NCBI GenBank assembly: GCA_019348475.1
Contig: JAHWJJ010000064.1
Span: 1-13,437, forward strand
Length of the DNA: 13,437 bases
From: Gemmatimonadota bacterium
GTDB taxonomy: Bacteria > Gemmatimonadota > Gemmatimonadetes > Longimicrobiales > Longimicrobiaceae
Direction: 5' to 3'
The number at the start of each line of letters is the position of its first letter. The first letter of the stretch is position 1. The notes under the pieces are model-generated. The model had not been told where the DNA came from. It saw only the letters and a program-made list of their open reading frames with translations, and searched no databases. Positions 6,791 to 13,120 of the stretch are shown in pieces. Both the position numbers and the translations under genes were made by a program.

Positions 6791-7675
6791 ATGAACTACG
6801 GAAGGGACTACGGGAACCGGAACTTTCTGGAGCGGGCGGCGCACACGGTGCGCGGCTGGATTGGCCGGGGCGGCGGCGACGACCGGTTCTACGACGACGA
6901 GTACCGCGGCGGCATGAACCGCGGCTGGGACGCCGACCGCGGCTATCGCGAGATGGGCGACGTGAGCGGCTACGGCGGCGGCTACGACCGCGGGTACGCC
7001 GGCGCCAACTGGCGCGGCCGCAACCCGGACTGGAACCGCGGCAGCGGTGACAGCTGGAACCGGGGGATGGGCGGCGGCGGATGGGGCGGCGGCGGCGGCG
7101 GCTACCGCACCGGCGGCTACAACGCCGACCACGGCGCCTGGGACGTGGACTGGGACCAGGGCCGGTCCGGCGGCTATGGCGCGCGCGGCGGCCCGGACCG
7201 GGGCTACGGCGGCGGGTACGGCAGCGGCGGCTACAGCGGCGGCGGGTATGGCGGTGGCGGCTACGGGGGCGGCGGCGACGACCGCGACCACTACATGGGC
7301 CGCGACTTCATGACCAACCATCCGCACTTTGGCCACGATTGGCGCAGCGGCCACAGCGACGACGCCACGGTGGACATGAACCGCGGGGGCGGCGACTGGA
7401 ACCGCATGGGCGGCGGGATGAGGAGCCGCGGCATGCAGGGCGGGATGGACCGCGGGATGGACCGCGACACCGGCGGCGACTGGGACCGCGGCGGCTACGG
7501 CGGTGCGGGGATGCTGGGCGGCGACGCGGACGTGGGCGACGTCTCGGGCGGGATGATCGGCAACTACGGCGCGTACGGCAACTACGGCATCGAACGCTTC
7601 CGCAGCGGCAGCGGCGGCGGCGTGCCGAGCGGCCAGTACTACCGCGGCTACGGCGTGGGCTCCGGCTACCGGTAA
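6791..7675 (+). CDS. glycine/arginine/tyrosine-rich low-complexity protein
   Basis: 294 aa. After a short N-terminal segment (ERAAHTVRGWIG, residues 14-25) that recalls the VRxWFG motif of some bacterial stress-associated proteins, the rest is Gly-rich with GGYGGG, DRGY, NRG and GGDW repeats. I find no lysine and no cysteine; every basic residue is Arg (plus some His), with many Tyr, Trp, Met and Asp. No signal peptide, membrane segment or fold is evident. Composition of this kind (aromatic and Arg stickers, Gly spacers) is known from proteins that self-associate or bind nucleic acid; here that is inference. The ATG has a good ribosome site (GGGAAAGGGAG) just upstream, and a perfect hairpin terminator follows, so this is a real single-gene unit. 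Function unknown. Confidence 0.85.
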   Translation: MNYGRDYGNRNFLERAAHTVRGWIGRGGGDDRFYDDEYRGGMNRGWDADRGYREMGDVSGYGGGYDRGYAGANWRGRNPDWNRGSGDSWNRGMGGGGWGGGGGGYRTGGYNADHGAWDVDWDQGRSGGYGARGGPDRGYGGGYGSGGYSGGGYGGGGYGGGGDDRDHYMGRDFMTNHPHFGHDWRSGHSDDATVDMNRGGGDWNRMGGGMRSRGMQGGMDRGMDRDTGGDWDRGGYGGAGMLGGDADVGDVSGGMIGNYGAYGNYGIERFRSGSGGGVPSGQYYRGYGVGSGYR

Positions 7676-7701
7676 GCCGCACGCCGGCGCACTTCGCCAC
7701 C

Positions 7702-7732
7702 AAAGCGGGCCCCGGGCAACCGGGCCCGCTTT
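7702..7732 (+). terminator. terminator of the glycine-rich protein gene
   Basis: Perfect 11-bp inverted repeat AAAGCGGGCCC (7702-7712) / GGGCCCGCTTT (7722-7732) with a 9-nt loop, 27 bp after the stop. The A-tract/T-tract arms make it plausible in both directions. Confidence 0.8.
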
Positions 7733-7742
7733 CGTGTCCGCG

Positions 7743-7758
7743 GTGATGGAGTGATGGA
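7743..7758 (+). repeat. octamer repeat, two GTGATGGA units
   Basis: Two exact GTGATGGA units followed by a degenerate GTGAGCG. Same unit as the arrays at 2692, 10941 (minus strand) and 12188 (minus strand). Confidence 0.75.
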
Positions 7759-7812
7759 GTGAGCGTCAGGGCAGGTCATCCGGGGCCCCGCGCAAGTGGC
7801 GGGGATGAAAGT

Positions 7813-8073
7813 GCAGTTTCGACCTCCCGGAGGTGCGAGCGTGAGCGGAGGGGGCGCGGCGCGGACCCCGCCATCGCGAGCGAACCTCGCCCTATGCAGT
7901 TCAACCTCCCCCAGGGTTTTTTGGGGGAGGTGCGAGCGTGAGCGAGCGGAGGGGGCGCGGCGCGGACCCCGCCATCGCGAGCGATTTCGCCCAAAGCAGT
8001 TCAGCCTCCCCCAGGTTTTTGGGGGGAGGTGCGAGCCTGAGCGAGCGGAGGGGGCGCGGCGCGGACCCGGCCA
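7813..8073. repeat. hairpin-bearing direct repeat, three copies of ~83-100 bp
   Basis: Copies begin with GCAGTT at 7813, 7896 and 7996. Each has a CCTCCCCC...GGGGGAGG hairpin (7905-7930 and 8005-8029; in the first copy it is shrunk to ACCTCC/GGAGGT at 7822-7834), then GTGCGAGCGTGAGC, a G-rich GGAGGGGGCGCGGCGCGGACCC block, and (copies 1 and 2) a CCATCGCGAGCGA end. Copy 1 lacks one GAGC step. It is unrelated in sequence to the array at 3951, but it also lies between convergent genes. No credible coding region exists in 7676-8156. Confidence 0.9.
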
Positions 8074-8098
8074 TTCCTGCTGAACGGCGGTCCGCGCG

Positions 8099-8135
8099 CG
8101 AGCACCCCCGCGGAACCGGTCCGCAGGGGCGCTCG
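8099..8135 (-). terminator. candidate terminator of the M20 amidohydrolase gene
   Basis: Long hairpin with symmetrical single mismatches: CGAGC-A-CCCC-C-GCGGA (8099-8114), loop ACCGG, TCCGC-A-GGGG-C-GCTCG (8120-8135). It starts 21 bp after the gene's stop on the minus strand. No T run follows. Confidence 0.45.
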
Positions 8136-8156
8136 TCGCCGTCCGTCCGCGAGGGG

Positions 8157-9452
8157 TCAGATGCCGCCGGCGCTCAGGAAGTCGAGCACCAGGCCCGTCA
8201 TCACCCGCATGCCGATGGGGATGGCGGCGTCGTCGGCCATGAAGGTGGGCGTGTGGTGGTCGCCGGAGGTGGTGCCGGGCGCCACCGTCCCCAGGCGGTA
8301 GAAGAAGCCGGGGACCGTGTTGGCAAAGAACGCGAAGTCCTCGGCGCCCGTGGTGGGCGGAACGGTCTGCACGTTCTCGGCGCCCATCAGCCGCACCAGG
8401 GTGGGGTGCAGCCGCTCGGAAAGCTCGCGGTGGTTCACCGTGACGGGGGTAACGCGGTCGTAGTCCAGCTCGTAGCTGCCGCCGCCCGCGCGCGTCACCC
8501 CGTCCAGGATCTCGCGCATGCGCCGCTCCACCTCGTCCTGCACGCGCGGGTCGAAGGTGCGCACGGTGCCCTGCAGCTCCACCTGTTCGGGGATGATGTT
8601 CATCCGTTCGCCGCCGCGGATCATCCCCACCGTCACCACGCTGGGCTCGAAGGGAGACAGGTTGCGCGAGCGGATGGTCTGCAGCGCCATCACCGCCTGC
8701 GACGCCATGACGATGGGGTCGATGGACAGGTGCGGCGACGCGCCGTGCGACTGCCGGCCGCGGATGCGGACGATGAAGCGGTCCGCCGCCGCCATCGCCG
8801 GCCCCGGCGTGTAGCCGATCCTGCCCGTGGGCATGTGCGCAAAGGTGTGCAGCCCCAGCACGGCCTGGGGCCGCACCTCGGCGAACACCCCCTGGTCCAG
8901 CATCAGCTTTGCGCCGCCCTCCTCGCCCGGAGGCGCGCCCTCTTCGGCGGGCTGAAAGATGAACATCACGGTGCCGGGCACCTGGTCCCGCATCCCCGCC
9001 AGCACCGAGGCGACGCCCATCTGCACCGCCGTGTGCACGTCGTGCCCGCAGGCGTGCATGACACCGACCTCGTTCCCCAGGTACTCGGTGCGGACGGTGC
9101 TCTTCCAGGGGAGGGTGTTGTCTTCCGTCACCGGCAGCGCGTCCATGTCGGCACGGACGGCGATCACGGGGCCGGGGCGGCCGCCGCGCAGGATGCCCAC
9201 GACGCCGGTGTGCGCGATGCCGGTGCGCACCTCCAGCCCCAGCGAGCGCAGGTGGTCGGCCACCACGCCGGCCGTGCGCGTTTCGCGGTTGGAGAGCTCG
9301 GGGTGCTGGTGCAGGTCGTGGCGAATCTCGATGATCCGGGGGGCCAGGGCCTCCACGGCCGCGGCCACCGCGGGGTCGGCCGCCTGCGCCGCCAGGGGCA
9401 GGGACGCCAGCGTGAACGCGCCCGCCAGGGGCAGCGTGCGGGTGAACTTCAT
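8157..9452 (-). CDS. secreted M20 (M20D-type) amidohydrolase/peptidase
   Basis: 431 aa. Residues 1-24 form a signal peptide (basic start, Ala/Leu-rich core, cleavage after AQA), so the enzyme is exported. The mature part has IRHDLHQHPEL at 43-53, ADMDALP at 101-107, HACGHD with C135 and H137, the catalytic Glu pair FQPAEEG (E170, E171), H202 and C-terminal H399/H400: the full metal-ligand set of the M20D family that removes acyl or amino-acid groups from amides (hippurate, IAA-amino acid, N-acyl amino acid hydrolases). The true substrate cannot be read from sequence. The ATG at 9452 has GAGG nine bases upstream, and a sigma70-like promoter lies about 50-75 bp upstream. It is monocistronic; the next minus-strand gene ends 385 bp upstream. 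Confidence 0.93.
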   Translation of the reverse strand: MKFTRTLPLAGAFTLASLPLAAQAADPAVAAAVEALAPRIIEIRHDLHQHPELSNRETRTAGVVADHLRSLGLEVRTGIAHTGVVGILRGGRPGPVIAVRADMDALPVTEDNTLPWKSTVRTEYLGNEVGVMHACGHDVHTAVQMGVASVLAGMRDQVPGTVMFIFQPAEEGAPPGEEGGAKLMLDQGVFAEVRPQAVLGLHTFAHMPTGRIGYTPGPAMAAADRFIVRIRGRQSHGASPHLSIDPIVMASQAVMALQTIRSRNLSPFEPSVVTVGMIRGGERMNIIPEQVELQGTVRTFDPRVQDEVERRMREILDGVTRAGGGSYELDYDRVTPVTVNHRELSERLHPTLVRLMGAENVQTVPPTTGAEDFAFFANTVPGFFYRLGTVAPGTTSGDHHTPTFMADDAAIPIGMRVMTGLVLDFLSAGGI

Positions 9453-9500
9453 GGAACCTCGGGAGATGTGGATGGGGATCGTGCCGGGCCGGCCGCTTCC

Positions 9501-9529
9501 ATTCTTCGCCCGCGCCGCCGCGAAGTCAA
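9501..9529 (-). promoter_or_regulatory. sigma70-like promoter of the M20 amidohydrolase gene
   Basis: On the minus strand TTGACT (9529-9524, five of six matches) is followed after 17 bp by AAGAAT (9506-9501, four of six). The implied leader is about 42 nt, ending in a good ribosome site. It is the best promoter match I see in the window. Confidence 0.55.
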
Positions 9530-9546
9530 TCCCCCGGACGCGCGAA

Positions 9547-9580
9547 GGCCGGCAAGGCGAGTGGTCCTCCCTTGCCGGCC
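9547..9580 (-). terminator. hairpin between the DUF4097 and amidohydrolase genes
   Basis: Perfect 10-bp inverted repeat GGCCGGCAAG (9547-9556) / CTTGCCGGCC (9571-9580) with a 14-nt loop, just upstream of the amidohydrolase promoter. It could stop transcripts coming from the DUF4097 gene. No T run, so it may instead be a regulatory stem. Confidence 0.4.
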
Positions 9581-9837
9581 CGTTGCCGCGATCTATGTGT
9601 GCAAGCGGATGTTCTCCGCTCTTTCCGGTGCCCCTCCTACGCCGCCCCGCCGCTCCAGGTTCTCGGCCCTGCGGGCGCGCATCCCTCACGCGACGCGATC
9701 CCGAAGCCCCACGAGTGAGCCGCGCCAGGTTCCAACCCGCTTCGACTGCGACAGGCAAACTCCAGCGTTTGCAACGGCTCCAGCGGGTACCTCGAGCAAA
9801 TCTTGCGCAACATGCGCGAGATTTCATTCGTCAGATA
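9581..9837. other. gene-free stretch upstream of the amidohydrolase
   Basis: Part of the 385-bp gap between the two minus-strand genes. Apart from the hairpin and promoter listed separately, I see no gene and no repeat until the heptamer array that begins at 9841. Confidence 0.5.
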
Positions 9838-10776
9838 CTATTCCCTGTTCCCTGTTCCCTGTTCCCTGTTCCCTGTTCCCTGTTCCCTATTCCTCACCCG
9901 CTCCAGCCGGATGTCCCCGCTGACCGTGTTCACCCGCAGCCGCGGCCCCCCGCGCCCGATGGTGCCCGTGGCCTCACCGCCGACGCCGATGTGAAAGCGG
10001 CCGTTCTCGCGGTCCTCGCGGCCGCGCCGCAGGTCGAAGTCGGACCGGATCTCGCCGGAAACGGTGCGCGCGCTCACCTGGGCGCCCACGCCCTCGGCCA
10101 GACGCAGGACCACGTCCCCGTTCACGCTGGCGAATTCCATGTCCTCGCCGTCGGTCTCTCCGAAGGTGGCCTCCACCCAGCCGCTGACGGTGCTGGCGCG
10201 GGCGGTGCCGGTGGTGGATACCCGTACGTTGCCGCTGACGGTGGCCACGTCCACGGCACTGCGCAGGCCCGTGGCCTCTACGTCGCCGGCCACCGTGCGC
10301 GCGGCGAACCTGACGCCGGCGGGCACCCGGACCGTGAAGTCGACGGTCGCGTCCACGTCGTTCATCTCCACGGGCTGGCCGCGGAAGCCACTGCACGGAC
10401 CCTCGCCGCGCCCGTTGCCGCGGTTGCCCCGGCCGCGCTGGACCGGGTAGATGGCGCAGACGACGACACCGTTCTCGTCCTCCACCACCTCGATGCGCAC
10501 CAGGTGCCCGTGCTTGCCGCTGCGGCGGCCGACCACCTCGACCTGGTCGCCGGAGGCGGCCTCGGCGCGAACGTCGCCCACCACGCCGCGCACCTCGATC
10601 TGCTGGCCGCGCGCAAGGCGGCCGGCCCACCGGAAGTGTTCCTGCCCCGGGCGCGCCTCCGCGTTCTGCTGATGCGCCGGCGCGGCGGATGCCGCCTCGC
10701 TGCGCGCGTCCCCGGCGAACACCAGGATCCCTCCTAGGGCCAGCGAGGCCGCCGCCACAACCGCTGCGTACTGCAT
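9838..10776 (-). CDS. exported DUF4097-like beta-repeat protein
   Basis: 312 aa. The N-terminus (MQYAAVVAAASLALGG) is a signal peptide with cleavage probably near residues 20-30. The mature part has recurring short beta-strand units with TVSGxV/I or SVNGDV turns (DVATVSGNVRV, ASTVSGWVEA, ASVNGDVVL, ARTVSGEIRS, NTVSGDIRL), which is how DUF4097 'putative adhesin' domains look: a right-handed parallel beta structure. Expected location is the cell envelope; molecular role unknown. The domain appears to end at DIRLERV; the last ~17 residues (cycling NREQGTG) are encoded by a heptamer microsatellite and the TAG stop comes directly after it. The ATG at 10776 has AGGAG in good position; an in-frame start at 10836 would bury the signal peptide. 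The central Arg/Gly stretch (RGRGNRGNGRGEG) is an unstructured insert. Confidence 0.82.
   Translation of the reverse strand: MQYAAVVAAASLALGGILVFAGDARSEAASAAPAHQQNAEARPGQEHFRWAGRLARGQQIEVRGVVGDVRAEAASGDQVEVVGRRSGKHGHLVRIEVVEDENGVVVCAIYPVQRGRGNRGNGRGEGPCSGFRGQPVEMNDVDATVDFTVRVPAGVRFAARTVAGDVEATGLRSAVDVATVSGNVRVSTTGTARASTVSGWVEATFGETDGEDMEFASVNGDVVLRLAEGVGAQVSARTVSGEIRSDFDLRRGREDRENGRFHIGVGGEATGTIGRGGPRLRVNTVSGDIRLERVRNREQGTGNREQGTGNRE
9841..9889. repeat. heptamer microsatellite, 7 units (TTCCCTG)
   Basis: Six exact TTCCCTG units and one TTCCCTA. On the minus strand it reads as GGGAACA-type repeats and forms the 3' end of the DUF4097 coding sequence. Because 7 is not a multiple of 3, each reading frame runs through the same 7-residue cycle and none contains a stop. 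Confidence 0.95.
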
Positions 10777-10940
10777 CGTCCGTCTCCTGTTCGTATGCGG
10801 ATGGGGTGGGTGCGGCTGGCGACGCATCGAACGCACTGGTCGCGGCCGTCCGAACGCATTGGATGCCGCCTGCGTCCAAATGGTTTGAGCAGGGGGAGCC
10901 GGATTCGATCGAGAGCGGCGGTTCGCCCGCGTTCACGCCC
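10777..10940. other. divergent intergenic region, left part
   Basis: With the repeat at 10941 and the promoter at 10989 this fills the 319-bp gap between the divergent DUF4097 and 61-aa genes. It should contain the DUF4097 promoter, but I see no convincing hexamer pair. No coding sequence is evident. Confidence 0.5.
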
Positions 10941-10988
10941 GATCACCCCATCACCCCATCACCCGATCACTCAATCACTCCATCCCTC
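10941..10988. repeat. octamer microsatellite, 6 units (GATCACCC/CATCACTC)
   Basis: Units GATCACCC, CATCACCC, CATCACCC, GATCACTC, AATCACTC and CATCCCTC. Read on the minus strand this is the same GTGATGGG/GTGATTGA family as at 2692. It ends exactly where the predicted -35 box of the next gene begins. Confidence 0.9.
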
Positions 10989-11017
10989 TTGGCTGCGGGA
11001 CCACCCGGCCGCATATT
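10989..11017 (+). promoter_or_regulatory. candidate promoter of the 61-aa membrane protein gene
   Basis: TTGGCT (10989-10994, four of six) and CATATT (11012-11017, four of six) with a 17-bp spacer. The leader would be about 72 nt. It directly abuts the octamer array, so array length changes could alter upstream promoter contacts. Confidence 0.45.
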
Positions 11018-11095
11018 GCATCGCCGCGCCCGCTGCTCCCCGCGGCGGGTGCAGCGGCTCCCCTCCCCACGGTCCCTCTGACCGGAGCAGGTCCC

Positions 11096-11281
11096 ATGCC
11101 CGCCGTACTCGGCCTTTTTGCCATCGCCCTGGGCCTCGTCTGCATCCTGGCGGACGAGCACATCAGCCGCAGAGTGTGGCGCACCGGCGAAGACCCGCAA
11201 GCGGGCGCAGCCAGCGTGCGCGCGCTCGGCCTCATCCTCTTCGTGGCCGGCGGCGTGGCGCTCCTGGCCTGGAGCCCCTGA
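11096..11281 (+). CDS. small two-helix membrane protein (61 aa)
   Basis: 61 aa. Residues 1-18 (MPAVLGLFAIALGLVCIL) and 42-59 (VRALGLILFVAGGVALLA) are two hydrophobic segments separated by a short polar loop rich in charge (ADEHISRRVWRTGEDPQ), giving a hairpin membrane protein with both ends on the same side. GGAG lies about 12 bases before the ATG and a plausible promoter lies upstream. No family recognised. It is followed after 200 bp by another small gene on the same strand. Function unknown; the membrane topology is the firm part. Confidence 0.7.
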   Translation: MPAVLGLFAIALGLVCILADEHISRRVWRTGEDPQAGAASVRALGLILFVAGGVALLAWSP

Positions 11282-11481
11282 CGCCCGTCGCGCCCCTGGC
11301 GTACCCCCGCGCATCCGGTACCCCGTCCCCATCGAAGCCCCTGGCGTGACGTAGACGCCGTGGCTGGAGTGACGCACCTGGTCCCGCGCCCTCGTCGCCC
11401 CGCGGCGGAGGGGGCCGCGGTACGGTGCTTGCCCCTGCATCCGCACTCACGGCAACGATTTCAGCCACATGGAGGGGGATC

Positions 11482-11751
11482 ATGGGCGGCAAGAAGATGG
11501 AAGGGAACGAGGAGCAGAAGCGGAAGGCGGCCCGCAGGGCGAACGAGGAGGGAAAGAGCGCCAGCGAGATCGGCGCGAGCACGGGCGGCAGCCAGCAGCG
11601 CACCGAGGCCAAGGGCAACATGTCGCACCAGGAGCGGCTGGACCTGAAGCGCGAGGGCAAGCCCGACCAGCTGACCGAGAACACGCCCGAGGCGCGCCCC
11701 GGCAGCCGCGACCCCGACACGCTGGACCAGGAGCGCTTTCCGCGCCTGTGA
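11482..11751 (+). CDS. small hydrophilic, probably disordered protein (89 aa)
   Basis: 89 aa starting MGGKKMEGNEEQKRKAARRA. Very polar, rich in Glu, Lys, Arg, Gly, Ser and Gln, with no Cys, Trp or Tyr and a single Phe near the end. Segments GKSASEIGASTGGSQQR and SHQERLDLKREGK look like short amphipathic or disordered stretches, and the tail TPEARPGSRDPDT is Pro/Asp-rich. Similar short hydrophilic proteins occur in many soil bacteria and are suspected to be stress-linked, but I cannot name the family. The start is supported by a very strong GGAGGGGG ribosome site seven bases before the ATG, and a perfect hairpin terminator follows. A second, upstream in-frame ATG at 11425 lacks such a site. 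Confidence 0.75.
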   Translation: MGGKKMEGNEEQKRKAARRANEEGKSASEIGASTGGSQQRTEAKGNMSHQERLDLKREGKPDQLTENTPEARPGSRDPDTLDQERFPRL

Positions 11752-11767
11752 CGCGAACGAACGACGA

Positions 11768-11795
11768 ATCGGGCCGGGAGCGATCCCGGCCCGAT
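11768..11795 (+). terminator. terminator after the 89-aa gene
   Basis: Perfect 12-bp inverted repeat ATCGGGCCGGGA (11768-11779) / TCCCGGCCCGAT (11784-11795) closed by a GCGA tetraloop of the stable GNRA type, 16 bp after the stop. Only CTCTATT follows in place of a T run. Confidence 0.75.
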
Positions 11796-12187
11796 CTCTA
11801 TTCCCCCCCGGCGCTGCGCTTTAGCTCTAATTTACTGTGCAGTTGCCGTGAGGAGATAAGGATCGCCGGCGAGCGAAGCCAGGATCTAGGCGCTTCCGCA
11901 GGCCCGGCAGACGGGCTCCATCGGGTTGCGTTTCAGGACAGTACGGCGGCAACCGGAGAGCACGACGATGTCGGGGATGATGAGCGAACTCTGGTGCTGA
12001 TGGCGAAGCGTCGTTGAAGAGCAGCGGCATCGTTCGTTCATGCCCCCGCAGCAACTCGGGCTCGTGGCCGAGCTCCGTTGGCCGGGCCGACCTCCTCCCC
12101 CAGCCGACGAACAGAGCCGTCCTCGCTTGCGAGGCCGGCTCTTGATGTCGATGCGGCGGATGCTCCGCGGCACACCGGGCGATCCCT
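11796..12187. other. gene-free stretch with an AT-richer patch
   Basis: About 390 bp at a convergent junction. It begins with an unusually AT-rich patch for this genome (TTTAGCTCTAATTTACTGTG near 11820-11839). On the minus strand a frame from a start at 12042 to a stop at 11886 gives 51 residues with NPMEPVCRACGSA at its end, and another frame overlaps it; neither has a ribosome site or family resemblance, so I do not call a gene. It may be a decayed gene remnant. Confidence 0.4.
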
Positions 12188-12216
12188 CATCACCCCATCG
12201 TATCACTCCATCACTC
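12188..12216. repeat. degenerate octamer repeat (CATCACTC type)
   Basis: CATCACCC at 12188, an irregular stretch, then TATCACTC and CATCACTC up to 12216. On the minus strand it is the GTGATGGA family again, here 3' of the amidase gene. Confidence 0.7.
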
Positions 12217-12227
12217 CATCCGCTCTG

Positions 12228-12255
12228 CGCGCCGCGCGTGGAAGCTCGCGGCGCG
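12228..12255 (-). terminator. candidate terminator of the amidase gene
   Basis: CGCGCCGCG (12228-12236) pairs with CGCGGCGCG (12247-12255) around a 10-nt loop. On the minus strand it starts one base after the amidase TAG stop. No T run follows. Confidence 0.45.
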
Positions 12256-12256
12256 T

Positions 12257-13120
12257 CTACCCGTTGTGCCCGGCCGGGACGCCGGCGGCCTTGAGGAAGG
12301 TGTTCGGCACCCATCCGGTGATCCCGCCCGGGCCGCGGACGGCCACCCGCTTCCAGCCGCCCTGATCCTCCAGCTCTTCCACCTCGGTATTCAGCGGCAG
12401 CGGGCTCCCCGCCACCGTGGGGTGGGTGAGCGCGGGCCCCGCGTGGATGTTGAGCGTGGTGGTGATGATGAAGCGCGGCGCCGGCTCGCGGCGCATCACC
12501 CGCTCGCGGAACTTCGCGATTCCGAACGCCGGGCCGGGATCGGTCTTGCGCCCGGGCGAGATCTCCTCGTGCCCCAGCACGTCCTCCAGCCGGTAGGCGG
12601 CGACGATGGCGCGGGCGGCATCGAACGCGGCGGCGACCTGGCCGTCCGTGTACCGCTGCCACGCGTGAGCGAGCCGCTGCCCGTTCACCTGGCGTTGGCC
12701 ATCCAGCATCAGCTCCGATTCCGGGACGACGGGGTCGAGCCACTTGTAAGCCCCGTTGATCTTCCAGTAGCGCATCCATCCCCGCGTGGGGTGGCGAAAG
12801 AGATCGCCGTAGTTCACCATCTCGATGCCGATGGAGTGCCGGTTGAGCCTGGAGACGCCCTTCCACTCGCTCTCTCCGGCGTGCCACGCTACGCGGTCGA
12901 ACGGCATCATCTGCGTGATCTTGCCCTGGCGGCTGATCACCAGGTGCGCGGACGCCTTGGAAGCGGGGTTCTTGAACCAGTCCACCGCCGTGTTGCCGCC
13001 GTCGGCGGTATAGTGCATGACGAGCCAGCGCGGCCGCAGCGGATCGCCGCCGTGGGGGGACTGCACGAACGGGTACGCGGTGCCGTTGGCGTCGAGGAGC
13101 CTGTGGCTGGAGATCTTCAT
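12257..13120 (-). CDS. N-acetylmuramoyl-L-alanine amidase (Amidase_2) with C-terminal SH3 domain
   Basis: 287 aa. The N-terminal ~210 residues are an AmpD-like Amidase_2 domain: LVMHYTADGG with zinc ligand H36, SAHLVISRQGKITQMMPFDRVAWHAGES, NRHSIGIEMVNYGD, and GHEEISPGRKTDPGPAF carrying the second His and the Asp ligand. It should cut the bond between N-acetylmuramic acid and L-Ala of peptidoglycan or muropeptides. Residues about 220-283 (TTLNIHAGPAL...GGITGWVPNTFLK) form a bacterial SH3 domain, which usually binds cell wall. There is no signal peptide, so it is either a cytoplasmic recycling enzyme or a phage-lysin-like enzyme released by another route. The ATG at 13120 has AGAGG upstream. 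It stands alone; it is not close to the M15/beta-lactamase operon. Confidence 0.92.
   Translation of the reverse strand: MKISSHRLLDANGTAYPFVQSPHGGDPLRPRWLVMHYTADGGNTAVDWFKNPASKASAHLVISRQGKITQMMPFDRVAWHAGESEWKGVSRLNRHSIGIEMVNYGDLFRHPTRGWMRYWKINGAYKWLDPVVPESELMLDGQRQVNGQRLAHAWQRYTDGQVAAAFDAARAIVAAYRLEDVLGHEEISPGRKTDPGPAFGIAKFRERVMRREPAPRFIITTTLNIHAGPALTHPTVAGSPLPLNTEVEELEDQGGWKRVAVRGPGGITGWVPNTFLKAAGVPAGHNG

Noticed and set aside
9841..9889. Coding repeat on the plus strand (LFPVPCS cycle)
   Set aside because: The heptamer is open in all six frames, so an open frame here is no evidence of coding; no start or domain accompanies it.
7938..9923. Long plus-strand frame across the amidohydrolase
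   Set aside because: Antisense shadow; the minus strand has the signal peptide, promoter and complete M20 ligand set.
11827..12054. Small minus-strand genes (75 aa, or the 51-aa frame ending in PVCRACGSA)
   Set aside because: Two frames overlap, neither has a ribosome site or recognisable family, and one ends in the AT-rich patch.
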